NCBI GenBank assembly: GCA_016292135.1
Contig: JAEFAZ010000008.1
Location: 1 to 64,000 of the forward strand
Origin: Saccharofermentans sp.
Lineage (GTDB): Bacteria; Bacillota; Clostridia; Saccharofermentanales; Saccharofermentanaceae
Length of the DNA stretch: 64,000 nt
Direction: 5' to 3'
The translations under genes were made by a program, and so were the position numbers. Below are positions 1 to 7,272 of this stretch, one piece after another. The notes below the pieces were generated by a model. That model was not told the origin of the DNA and searched no databases. It worked only from the letters and a program-made list of their open reading frames with translations. How positions within the stretch are numbered: the first letter of the stretch is position 1; each line of letters starts with the position of its first letter.

Positions 1-127
1 GGAAGACTATATTGATTACTACAACAACGAAAGAATTCAGGTCAAACTGAAAGGACTGACTCCTTGCCAGGCAAGGAATCAGTCCTTATACTCATTTTAA
101 ACCGTCCAACAAAGTGGGTTCACTTCA
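1..127 (+). mobile_element. Right end of an IS3-family (IS150-like) insertion sequence
   Basis: The window opens inside an insertion sequence. The last codons of its transposase are followed by a terminal inverted repeat. Read inward on the minus strand from about 127, the end begins TGAAGTGAACCCACTTTG and continues TTGGAC, matching the TG...GTTGGAC style of IS150-group IS3 ends. The left end lies outside the window, so I cannot tell whether the copy is complete. Positions 51-87, inside the coding end, form a long imperfect hairpin (AAGGACTGA...TCAGTCCTT). It could act as a transcription or translation barrier at the IS border. Confidence 0.75.
2..100 (+). CDS. IS3-family transposase OrfB, C-terminal end (partial)
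   Basis: Frame 2 reads EDYIDYYNNERIQVKLKGLT and continues PCQARNQSLYSF before TAA at 98-100. The YIDYYNNERI...LKGLTP signature is the extreme C-terminus of the IS3-family DDE integrase (rve core), just after the catalytic region. Only 32 residues are present because the gene enters from outside the window. The visible part is intact with no frameshift. Nothing suggests fusion to the neighbouring minus-strand operon. Confidence 0.85.
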   Translation, partial: EDYIDYYNNERIQVKLKGLTPCQARNQSLYSF

Positions 128-163
128 CTTAGGGAGGCAGCCTTTTGTTTTCCCCGAAAAGAG

Positions 164-194
164 AACAAAAAAACTGCCGCGGATATGCGGCAGT
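164..194 (-). terminator. Rho-independent terminator of the ior-paaK-ACT operon
   Basis: The arms ACTGCCGC (173-180) and GCGGCAGT (187-194) form an 8-bp stem with a 6-nt loop. On the minus strand the stem is followed by seven T residues. It lies 27 nt past the stop of the ACT-domain gene, the last gene of the minus-strand operon. Confidence 0.8.
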
Positions 195-220
195 CTTAAT
201 ATCAGTTGATTTATTTGATC

Positions 221-643
221 TTACTGCAGGTCTTCCATGCCGAGAGTCTTGACGCCTGCTGCGTTGAGGATCTCTTCGGTCTTGGCATTGTCACCTGTCT
301 TGATGGCGATGGGGGCGCCCTCACCGTCGATGGAAAGGCCGTAGATATAGCTGATGTTGATATCAGCATCGTGGATCATGGCAACGACCTTGGCGAGGCT
401 ACCTACAGCGTCAGGAACGACGACAGCGATGACTTCATCGATTCGTGCCGCAAATCCTGCATCCTTCAAGATCTGCTTAGCCTTCTCCGGATCCTTTGCA
501 AGAAGGCGGAGAACGCCGTATTCCATCGTGTCTGCAAGGCTTGCGGAGAGCAGGTCGATACCGCCCTGGGCGAGGATCTTCAATACCTCATCAAGTCTGC
601 CTTCAGTGTTTTCCAGGAAAACCGAAATCTGCTTTACGAACAT
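221..643 (-). CDS. Tandem ACT-domain protein
   Basis: This 140-residue protein has two ACT-type beta-alpha-beta folds: residues ~1-65 (MFVKQISVFLENTEGRL opening) and ~70-140 (VVVPDAVGSLAKVV, then DADINISYIYG). ACT domains bind amino acids or other small ligands. Free-standing tandem ACT proteins often accompany paaK/ior clusters and are thought to be ligand-binding regulators. It is the last gene of the operon, 18 nt after paaK, with RBS AAGGGAGG. No catalytic or DNA-binding domain is attached, so the regulatory role is inferred. A likely ligand is an aromatic amino acid or arylacetate. Confidence 0.85.
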   Translation of the reverse strand: MFVKQISVFLENTEGRLDEVLKILAQGGIDLLSASLADTMEYGVLRLLAKDPEKAKQILKDAGFAARIDEVIAVVVPDAVGSLAKVVAMIHDADINISYIYGLSIDGEGAPIAIKTGDNAKTEEILNAAGVKTLGMEDLQ

Positions 644-661
644 AGTGGTACCTCCCTTAGA

Positions 662-1963
662 TTATTGATAAAGCTTACGCTTGTCTGTTACGTGCTTGCT
701 CTTGCCGTCGAAGTGCTCAAGACCGTTGGGTTCAACGAGCTTGACTTTCGCATTAAGGCCTATGGCCTGCTTGAGCTTGTCGTGGACTGTCTTGGAGAGC
801 TTCTCCAAGCTCTTGATCTCGTCTGTGAAGAAGTTCTCTGCAACTTCTACCTGAACCTCGAGAGTATCGGTGTTATCGACACGGTCGACTACGAGCATGT
901 AGTGAGGAGTCGTACCTTCAACGGTGAGAAGGGCTGCTTCGACCTGTGAAGGGAAGACGTTAACGCCGCGGATGATGAGCATGTCGTCGGATCTTCCTCT
1001 GAAGCGCTGGATCCTTGCCATCGTACGTCCGCACTCGCACTTATCGTATTCTATGGATGTCAGGTCCTTGGTCCTGTAACGGATGAGAGGCATACCTTCC
1101 TTGGTGAGGTTGGTGATTACGAGCTCGCCGTCGGAACCCTTGGGAAGCTGCTTTAATGTTACGGGGTCGATGATCTCGGGAAGGAAGTGATCTTCCCAGA
1201 TATGCAGACCCTTGTGGTGCTCACAGTCACATGCGACACCGGGGCCCATCATCTCTGTCAGGCCGTAGATATCGTATGCCTTGATGTTGAGTCTTGCTTC
1301 CATCTGGTCGCGCATCTCGTCTGTCCAGGGCTCAGCACCGCAGATAGCGGACTTGAGCTTGATCTTGTCAACGAGCCCCGCCTTCTCAAGATCTTCTGCG
1401 ACATGCAGGAGATAGGAAGGTGTGCAGGCGATGGATGTGACATCGCAGTCGATCATCATGTCGATCAGTTTCTGTGTGTTGCCGGTGGACATAGGAAGAA
1501 CGAGAGCCCCCAGATACTCTGCTCCGTAATGTGCACCCAGACCGCCTGTGAACAGGCCGTATCCGTAACCTACCTGAATGATGTCATCTCTCGTGATGCC
1601 TGCCATGGCAAGACATCTTGCGACACATTCTGCCCAGATATCGATATCGCGTCTTGTATAGACTGCGATCTTGGGCTTGCCTGTCGTACCTGAAGATGCA
1701 TGAACACGGACCATCTCGGATCTCGGGACTGCTGCCAGTCCGAAGGGGTAGGTATCTCTTAGATCCGCGTAGGTTGTGTAAGGGAGTTTATCAAGGTCTT
1801 CAATGCCCTTGATGTCTCCGGGTTCAAGTCCTACTTCCTGCATCTTTTTGCGGTAGTACTCGACGTTGTGGTAGACGCGGTTGACTACCTTGACGAGTCT
1901 TGCGCTCTGCAGCGCTTCGATCTCATCTCGTGACATGCACTCTTTTGCTTCGTTCCAGATCAT
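662..1963 (-). CDS. paaK: Phenylacetate-CoA ligase (arylacetate-CoA ligase)
   Basis: A 433-residue ANL-superfamily adenylating enzyme that makes aryl-acetyl-CoA from arylacetate, ATP and CoA. Visible motifs are the P-loop-like VHASSGTTGKPKIAVYT (~residues 88-104), the YDIYGLTEMMGPGVACDC core (~230) and a GRSDDMLIIRGVNVFPSQVE hinge (~325-345), followed by the small C-terminal domain typical of PaaK. Length is normal. In Clostridia and Archaea it commonly neighbours iorAB, as here. IorAB produces or consumes the same aryl-acetyl-CoA, so the pair can run arylpyruvate oxidation with ATP recovery, or the reverse. Start chosen at ATG 1963 with RBS AAGGAGGG. Confidence 0.93.
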   Translation of the reverse strand: MIWNEAKECMSRDEIEALQSARLVKVVNRVYHNVEYYRKKMQEVGLEPGDIKGIEDLDKLPYTTYADLRDTYPFGLAAVPRSEMVRVHASSGTTGKPKIAVYTRRDIDIWAECVARCLAMAGITRDDIIQVGYGYGLFTGGLGAHYGAEYLGALVLPMSTGNTQKLIDMMIDCDVTSIACTPSYLLHVAEDLEKAGLVDKIKLKSAICGAEPWTDEMRDQMEARLNIKAYDIYGLTEMMGPGVACDCEHHKGLHIWEDHFLPEIIDPVTLKQLPKGSDGELVITNLTKEGMPLIRYRTKDLTSIEYDKCECGRTMARIQRFRGRSDDMLIIRGVNVFPSQVEAALLTVEGTTPHYMLVVDRVDNTDTLEVQVEVAENFFTDEIKSLEKLSKTVHDKLKQAIGLNAKVKLVEPNGLEHFDGKSKHVTDKRKLYQ

Positions 1964-1988
1964 AAAAATGTGCCCTCCTTGGGAGCGG

Positions 1989-2399
1989 TTATTTTCGGAC
2001 GGTCTTAAAACCGTTGACGATTATTAAAGCGAGTTCTTTGCCTTCGATGTCGAAAGCTTTGACCTCGTAAAGGCAGATATTCCTGCCATCTTTTACTATA
2101 TCGGCATTGCAGGTGATCTTGCCGCCGTGCCAGGATCTTAAGAAATTCATCTGCGTTGCCTGTGTTACCGTTATGGTGTCCGAATCGAGAACGCAGTTCT
2201 CCGCGACGGCGAAAGCGAAGTCAGCCATCGTGTAATAGACTGCGCCCATCAGGCCGCCGACTGCATTAAGATGCCTTCCGTCGGGCTCGAGTGATACGGT
2301 GCTGTGGCCTTTCTCGGCCTTCTCGATCACTAGTCCGGTTGCTTCCGTGGCGTATTTATCGCCTTCGAAAAACTTTCTTACTGCTTCAAGATCAACCAT
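1989..2399 (-). CDS. PaaI-type hotdog thioesterase
   Basis: This 136-residue protein has the single hotdog fold of the PaaI/acyl-CoA thioesterase family. Its key segment, HLNAVGGLMGAVYYTMADFAFA (~45-66), contains the helix and acidic residue (Asp in MADFAF) used in catalysis. The family hydrolyses aryl- or acyl-CoA. Placed between iorB and paaK, it probably releases stalled aryl-acetyl-CoA or recycles CoA. I chose ATG 2399 over an upstream in-frame ATG at 2420 because 2399 overlaps the iorB stop by 8 nt, as at the other junctions of this operon. Confidence 0.85.
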   Translation of the reverse strand: MVDLEAVRKFFEGDKYATEATGLVIEKAEKGHSTVSLEPDGRHLNAVGGLMGAVYYTMADFAFAVAENCVLDSDTITVTQATQMNFLRSWHGGKITCNADIVKDGRNICLYEVKAFDIEGKELALIIVNGFKTVRK

Positions 2400-2970
2400 T
2401 GGCAGAAAGTCCCATCTCAAAAGCTTTCATGTTGAGCTCGAGGAACTTGGCGGGAACGGAGGCCTCAACAGCCTTGATCCACTCTTCCTTGCTGATCTCG
2501 GAGATGTACTTGGAGAAGACACCCATGAGAACGATGTTCGTAGCCTTGGAAGATCCTGCCTGCTCGGCTAAAGCGAGAGCATCGATCGCATCTACCTTGG
2601 CGCCGGACTCTTCCATCTTGGCGATGAGTTCCGTGGGATATTCAGCCGTGCCTGCGATTACGGGCATGGGATCGATCTGCTGTGAGTTGGTTACGATCTG
2701 TCCGCCGGGCTTTAAGAATTCAACATATCTTGCAGCTTCGAGCAGCTCGAAGGAGATGATGTAGTCAGCTTCACCCTTGTCGATGATGGGGGAGTTGACC
2801 TTGTCGCCGAACTTAACATATGTTACGACGCTTCCGCCTCTCTGGCTCATGCCGTGGACCTCGGATACCTTTACGTCGTAGCCCTTGTCCATTGCGGCTC
2901 TGCCCAACAACTTACTTGCGAGGAGGGAACCCTGTCCGCCCACGCCTACTATCATTATGCTTGTTACCAT
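2392..2970 (-). CDS. iorB: Indolepyruvate ferredoxin oxidoreductase, beta subunit
   Basis: This 192-residue gamma-type pyruvate:ferredoxin oxidoreductase domain opens with SIMIVGVGGQGSLLASKLL, with KVSEVHGMSQRGGSV at ~38-52. Both are hallmarks of IorB and related 2-oxoacid oxidoreductase subunits. With IorA it forms the oxygen-sensitive enzyme that oxidatively decarboxylates indolepyruvate, phenylpyruvate and hydroxyphenylpyruvate to aryl-acetyl-CoA, reducing ferredoxin. Start set at ATG 2970, which overlaps the iorA stop by 7 nt and directly precedes the conserved N-terminus. The longer in-frame extension to 3045 runs through iorA coding sequence and has no family match. Confidence 0.95.
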   Translation of the reverse strand: MVTSIMIVGVGGQGSLLASKLLGRAAMDKGYDVKVSEVHGMSQRGGSVVTYVKFGDKVNSPIIDKGEADYIISFELLEAARYVEFLKPGGQIVTNSQQIDPMPVIAGTAEYPTELIAKMEESGAKVDAIDALALAEQAGSSKATNIVLMGVFSKYISEISKEEWIKAVEASVPAKFLELNMKAFEMGLSANG

Positions 2971-4718
2971 GTTACTGCCTCCCCGTTCAAAGTCTCGAAA
3001 GCGTTGAACTTGCACAGCTCGCTGCAGACCTTGCAGCCGAAGCACTGTGTCGTGTCAACGTGTGCGTGTCCGTCCTTAAAGGAGATAGCCGGGCACCCTA
3101 ACTTCATGCAGGCCTTGCAGGACTTGCACTTGTCGGGATTGACCTGGATGGGTTCGCCGCGCTTTACCTTCTTGAGGAGTGCGCAGGGTCTTCTGGAGAT
3201 GATGACAGAAGGCTCTTCTGCTGCAAGCTCTTCCTTGACGGCTGCTTCAGCCTCTGCGAGGTTATAGGGATCTACTACTCTTACCCTGTTGATGCCCATT
3301 GCGCGTACCAGAGCCTCAAGATCGATCTTGCCGGCCGGGTCGCCACGGAGGTTATAGCCTGTCGTGGGATTCTGCTGGTGGCCTGTCATGCCCGTGATGG
3401 AGTTATCAAGGATGATGACGGTTGAATTTGTCTGGTTATAAGCGATGTTGGCAAGACCTGTCATACCTGAATGCATGAAGGTGGAGTCGCCGATGACTGC
3501 AACGGTGTTCTTCTCAGCTTCAGCGCCCAAAGCCGTATTGAAGCCGTGGAGGGAGCTGATGGATGCGCCCATGCACTCTGTCGTGTCGATAGCGCAAAGA
3601 GGCGGAGTTGCACCTAATGTGTAGCATCCGATGTCGCCCATGACAGTAAGCTTGAGCTTGGAAAGAACATAGAACATTCCTCTGTGAGGGCAGCCTGCGC
3701 ACATGGCGGGAGGTCTTCCGGGAAGTCCTTCGATGGGCTTGCATGCGGGCTTCTCAGGGAGACCCAGCTTTGTTGCGATAAGCCCCTGGGAAAACTCGTC
3801 GATCAGAGGGAAGATGTCCTTGCCCGTAACTTCAAGGCCCAGTGTCTTACAGTGGGTCTCGATGATGGGATCGAGTTCTTCAACTACTACGAGCTTATCG
3901 ACCTTGGCTGCAAAGTCCTTGATCTTCTGAACGGGAAGGGGATTGATAAGACCGATCTTAAGAACGGGATGCTTATCTGCGAAAACTTCCTTAACATACT
4001 GATATGAAGTGGAAGAAGTGATTATACCCATTGATGTATCGGAGCCTTCTTCAATGCGGTTAAGGTCGGATTCCTCTGCCAGTGCGATGAGCTTTTGTGT
4101 TCTTTCTTCCACGATGGGATGACGTCTCTTGGCATTTGCAGGGACCATAACGTACTTAGCGGCATCCTTGACGTAAGGCTTGACGGCTGCTTCAGCTCTT
4201 TCTCCTGTCTCGACTACGGACTGGGAGTGAGCGACTCTCGTGCACATCTTGATAAGTACGGGTGTATCGTACTGCTCGGAAATATCGTAGGCCTTGATGA
4301 CGAAGTCCTTAGCCTCCTGGGAATCAGCGGGCTCCAACATGGGCATCTTGGCTGCGATCGCATAGTGCCTTGAATCCTGCTCATTCTGTGAGGAGTGCAT
4401 TCCGGGATCGTCCGCGACCAGGATGACCATTCCGGCATTGACACCGGTATAGCTCATGGTAAAGAGGGGGTCTGCTGCGACATTGAGTCCGACGTGCTTC
4501 ATGGCACAGTAGGATCTCTTGCCGGCTCTGGAAGCACCGAAAGCGGTCTCCATGGCAACCTTCTCGTTGGGTGCCCATTCACAATAGATCTCTTCGTACT
4601 TGGCGGCTTCTTCAGTGGTCTCAGTGCTGGGAGTGCCGGGGTACGAACTTGCGACCGCAACGCCTGCCTCATAAAGACCTCTGGCGATCGCCTTGTTTCC
4701 AAGCATTAATTCTTTCAT
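2964..4718 (-). CDS. iorA: Indolepyruvate ferredoxin oxidoreductase, alpha subunit
   Basis: A 584-residue catalytic subunit. Residues ~1-190 are the pyrimidine-binding domain (LMLGNKAIARGLYEAGV, SYPGTPSTE). A TPP-binding domain follows (CAGCPHRGMFYVLSKL ~335-350; GDIGCYTLG; EAEKNTVAVIGDSTFMHSG; NSITGMTGHQQNPTTG). The C-terminus is a two-cluster ferredoxin domain with CKSCKACMKLGC and CFGCKVCSELCK. Thiamine diphosphate does the decarboxylation and the Fe-S clusters pass electrons to ferredoxin. It is the first gene of a five-gene minus-strand operon. The enzyme is reversible in anaerobes, so it can also carboxylate arylacetyl-CoA to arylpyruvates. Confidence 0.97.
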   Translation of the reverse strand: MKELMLGNKAIARGLYEAGVAVASSYPGTPSTETTEEAAKYEEIYCEWAPNEKVAMETAFGASRAGKRSYCAMKHVGLNVAADPLFTMSYTGVNAGMVILVADDPGMHSSQNEQDSRHYAIAAKMPMLEPADSQEAKDFVIKAYDISEQYDTPVLIKMCTRVAHSQSVVETGERAEAAVKPYVKDAAKYVMVPANAKRRHPIVEERTQKLIALAEESDLNRIEEGSDTSMGIITSSTSYQYVKEVFADKHPVLKIGLINPLPVQKIKDFAAKVDKLVVVEELDPIIETHCKTLGLEVTGKDIFPLIDEFSQGLIATKLGLPEKPACKPIEGLPGRPPAMCAGCPHRGMFYVLSKLKLTVMGDIGCYTLGATPPLCAIDTTECMGASISSLHGFNTALGAEAEKNTVAVIGDSTFMHSGMTGLANIAYNQTNSTVIILDNSITGMTGHQQNPTTGYNLRGDPAGKIDLEALVRAMGINRVRVVDPYNLAEAEAAVKEELAAEEPSVIISRRPCALLKKVKRGEPIQVNPDKCKSCKACMKLGCPAISFKDGHAHVDTTQCFGCKVCSELCKFNAFETLNGEAVTW

Positions 4719-4801
4719 ATTTCATCTCCGTAAGACAGATCTGACATTTCAGATCTTTGATGATATTTGTTATCTGAGGCTATGAGCCCAGATTAGGAAA
4801 C

Positions 4802-4810
4802 ATTATAACA
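4802..4810 (-). promoter_or_regulatory. Extended -10 promoter for the iorA operon
   Basis: On the minus strand the sequence reads TGTTATAAT, an extended -10 (TGnTATAAT) 83 nt upstream of the iorA ATG. The -35 region is only AT-rich (around 4825-4830), as is acceptable for extended -10 promoters. No structured leader is evident between it and iorA. Confidence 0.55.
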
Positions 4811-4898
4811 TGATTGATTATTAATAAATATAAGAGGAACCTATGAGGTTCGTATTCGTTACGGAAAATGAACCAGTTAATACCTGAGCGGGCTGATG

Positions 4899-4907
4899 TG
4901 GTACAAT
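4899..4907 (+). promoter_or_regulatory. Extended -10 promoter for the acetyltransferase gene
   Basis: TGGTACAAT fits the extended -10 pattern on the plus strand. The roughly 320-nt gap 4719-5042 holds this site and the divergent iorA promoter. Between 4944 and 5009 there is a short ORF of 21 codons (ATG ATC CGG TCG...) behind AAGGGGGG. It has no recognisable role and is not called as a gene. Nothing else is recognisable in the gap. Confidence 0.4.
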
Positions 4908-5042
4908 TACTGTCAGGAAGACAGGGATTTAAGGGGGGAAGATATGATCCGGTCGGTTTTTTCACCAACGATCCTCCCGAAATTTTATGCAGCACGATAC
5001 CCGGGCTGATCCGGGATAAGTTAACAGTGAGGAGGCGGTAAG

Positions 5043-5657
5043 ATGGATCACAAAGAAAGAATGCTCAACAATCTGCCCTACAAGTCATGGATGGACGGTC
5101 TCAGTGAGGAAAGGACGGCTACCAAGACAAAGGTCTTCCGCTACAACAATATCTCTCCTGATGAAGCAGATGAAAGAGAACGGCTCTTAAGAGAGATCCT
5201 GGGAAAGACAAGCGAAGGATATCTTTGTATCGAATCGCCCTTTCACTGTGACTACGGATATAACATAGAGGTCGGAAAGAACTTTTTCGCGAATTATAAC
5301 TTCATCGTACTTGATGTCGGCAAGGTCCGTATCGGCAACGATGTCATGATGGGTCCCAACGTCGCGATCTATACGGCAGGTCACCCTCTTCATCCTGAAT
5401 CGCGCAACTCCGGCTATGAATACGGGATCGATGTCTCGATAGGAGACAATGTCTGGATCGGAGGGAATGTCTGCATAATGCCCGGAGTCAATATCGGCAA
5501 CAACGTCGTGATAGGTGCAGGCAGCGTTGTTACGAAGGACATCCCCGACAACATGATCGCAGTCGGAAATCCCTGCAAAGTCGTAAGGGAGATAACGGAA
5601 GAAGACAGGGACTATTACTACAAGGACAGGAAGTTCGATGTGGACGATTACAAGTAA
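5043..5657 (+). CDS. Sugar O-acetyltransferase (maltose/galactoside type)
   Basis: A 204-residue left-handed beta-helix acyltransferase of the LacA/Maa/NodL group. An N-terminal helical cap (Mac domain, residues ~1-60) is followed by hexapeptide repeats from ~70 to 190. The catalytic-His segment is YTAGHPLHPESR (~110-121), and VWIGGNVCIMPGVNIGNNVVIGAG lies close to the end. It transfers acetyl from acetyl-CoA to a sugar hydroxyl. RBS GGAGG lies 9 nt upstream of ATG. Substrate cannot be read from sequence. It stands alone before a TSCPD gene. Confidence 0.9.
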   Translation: MDHKERMLNNLPYKSWMDGLSEERTATKTKVFRYNNISPDEADERERLLREILGKTSEGYLCIESPFHCDYGYNIEVGKNFFANYNFIVLDVGKVRIGNDVMMGPNVAIYTAGHPLHPESRNSGYEYGIDVSIGDNVWIGGNVCIMPGVNIGNNVVIGAGSVVTKDIPDNMIAVGNPCKVVREITEEDRDYYYKDRKFDVDDYK

Positions 5658-5720
5658 AAATCCGGATAGTTTCTGTTATATTATTTCTGAAAGATGAAGA
5701 TGATCTAAGGAGGACATACA

Positions 5721-5978
5721 ATGGAGAACCATACATTTCAGACAAGAGGGGTATGTGCCCGCATGATATCTTTCGGTATCGAGGACGGTAAGCTCCACGA
5801 TGTCAGATTCTTCGGAGGGTGCCCGGGCAACACGGCTGCGATCGGCAAGCTCATCGAAGGAAAGGATGCCAGGGAAGTCGCTGATCTTCTGAGGGGCAAC
5901 GACTGCGGCGGCAGAGGAACATCCTGCGCTGACCAGCTCGCGATAGCGATCGATCAGGCGCTTAAAGATAAAGCATGA
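5721..5978 (+). CDS. TSCPD domain-containing protein
   Basis: This 85-residue protein is a single TSCPD domain, the module found at the end of some ribonucleotide reductases. Conserved features include TRGVCARMISF, VRFFGGCPGN, and a C-terminal CGGRGTSCADQLA with three cysteines able to bind metal or disulfide. Free-standing copies of this length are widespread in Clostridia and uncharacterised. Start has RBS AAGGAGG. It ends 18 nt before the metallopeptidase gene, so the two are likely cotranscribed. Confidence 0.85.
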   Translation: MENHTFQTRGVCARMISFGIEDGKLHDVRFFGGCPGNTAAIGKLIEGKDAREVADLLRGNDCGGRGTSCADQLAIAIDQALKDKA

Positions 5979-5995
5979 TACCGGAGGTATAAAGA

Positions 5996-6700
5996 GTGAT
6001 CTACTATGTTTTCGCGATCGGTGTGATGGTATGGAGCCTTATCGTTCAGGCAAGGCTTAAAAGGCTTGTAAGCAAGTATAGCGACGTCAGAGTCGTAAGC
6101 GGCAAGGATGCAAACACCTGTGTCAGGGAGATGCTTCATGCAAACAATATCGACGGTATCGACATTGAGCATACCGACGGATCCATGACGGACCACTATA
6201 ATCCCAAAAAGGATTCGATAAATCTGTCAGACACGACCTACGGGCGGGATTCGATCACTGCCATTGCGATCGCCGCACATGAATGCGGACATGCATGTCA
6301 GGCTCATTCGGGAATGTTCATGTACAGGGTCCGCCAGCTCATAGCTCCTGCAGCCGGGATCACATCCAAATTAAGTGTCTGGGTCGTCATCCTGGGCGTC
6401 ATAATAATGTATGCCGCTGACAACCTTGAGGTGAGCAATATGGGATATAATGTCAGCACCATAGGAATTCTCCTTTATGCGGTCGTATTCCTGTTCTATC
6501 TCGTTACTCTTCCCGTCGAACGCAACGCGAGCAGGAGAGGCCTTAAAGCCATGAAGGAATTGGGCTGGGTATCTGACGACCAGCTTCCCTATGCAAAGAA
6601 AGTCCTTTGGGCGGCAGGTGATACTTATGCAGTAGCTCTCGCAAGTTCGGCAGTTACGCTCTTGAGGCTCCTTACCATAAGAGGCAGGAGAAGGAGCTGA
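5996..6700 (+). CDS. Membrane-bound zinc metallopeptidase (YugP-like)
   Basis: A 234-residue protein of the Zn_peptidase_2 family. An N-terminal membrane segment (~1-15) is followed by the active site AIAAHECGHACQAH at ~94-107, an HExxH-like HECGH zinc motif. Two or three further membrane helices follow (~118-140, 150-170, 205-225). It probably faces the cytoplasm and cleaves membrane-associated substrates, which are unknown for the family. Translation appears to start at GTG 5996, 8 nt after CCGGAGG. No upstream ATG fits. Confidence 0.88.
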   Translation: MIYYVFAIGVMVWSLIVQARLKRLVSKYSDVRVVSGKDANTCVREMLHANNIDGIDIEHTDGSMTDHYNPKKDSINLSDTTYGRDSITAIAIAAHECGHACQAHSGMFMYRVRQLIAPAAGITSKLSVWVVILGVIIMYAADNLEVSNMGYNVSTIGILLYAVVFLFYLVTLPVERNASRRGLKAMKELGWVSDDQLPYAKKVLWAAGDTYAVALASSAVTLLRLLTIRGRRRS

Positions 6701-6762
6701 GACCAGCCGCAAATTATTGATCGAAAAAGAATAAAAAATTAAGAATCAGGAGGGGGAATTTT

Positions 6763-7170
6763 ATGAATGATGATTATGAGGATATCTTTGGGGTTGTATT
6801 CAAAGAACAAAGGGATAAGATACCCGTGATATTCAGGCCGAGCAGGAAAGTGGTCGTAGTGGGTCTTATCGCGATCTTTATCTTTACCGTAGGTATGCTC
6901 GCCATGATACCTATCTGGTACTCGACCGGCCAAAGAGGTGATTCGTGTACGACATCGATGTTTACGTTATACGATGACAGGATCCTTGCTATAGAGATAT
7001 TCTTCGGCATTGTCGTGGTGATCCTTGCCGCATGGCTTTCGATATCGAGAATATGTGAGAAACAGGCATACAAAAAGGCATCCCGTTTTGCCAACATGGC
7101 CTATGAGGCCCAGAGATACAGGCGGGAACAAAAATGGCAGGAATGGAAGATGAATAACAGAGAGTATTAA
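6763..7170 (+). CDS. Small membrane protein, paralogue of the 9037-9525 product
   Basis: This 135-residue protein of unknown function has an acidic N-terminus (MNDDYEDIFG), the phrase QRDKIPVIFRPSRK, a membrane helix ~29-52, a short outer loop with two Cys, a second helix ~77-96, and a basic KQAYKKASRF tail. Those features are shared in order with the 162-residue protein at 9037: NDY.D, Q.KIP.IFR, two helices, K.A.K.A. The two therefore look like diverged duplicates. They bracket a flotillin gene. RBS AGGAGGGGG. Confidence 0.75.
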   Translation: MNDDYEDIFGVVFKEQRDKIPVIFRPSRKVVVVGLIAIFIFTVGMLAMIPIWYSTGQRGDSCTTSMFTLYDDRILAIEIFFGIVVVILAAWLSISRICEKQAYKKASRFANMAYEAQRYRREQKWQEWKMNNREY

Positions 7171-7196
7171 GATATTCCTGATAAATCAAAAGAATA

Positions 7197-7233
7197 CGGC
7201 AGGGCCGCTTTGATAAGCTGTCCTGCCGCTTTA
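7197..7233. terminator. Hairpin between convergent genes
   Basis: CGGCAGG (7197-7203) pairs with CCTGCCG (7222-7228). It lies between the convergent ends of the small membrane protein gene and the flotillin gene. The tails are modest (CTTTAA on plus, TTCTTTTG on minus), so it may serve both strands weakly. Confidence 0.5.
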
Positions 7234-7272
7234 ATGTGACTATGCCGCGTATGAAGATTCCCTTATTCCGTA

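Noticed and set aside
4944..5009. 21-codon ORF upstream of the acetyltransferase
   Set aside because: It has a purine-rich RBS but no regulatory codon bias, no terminator after it and no recognisable product. Chance cannot be excluded.
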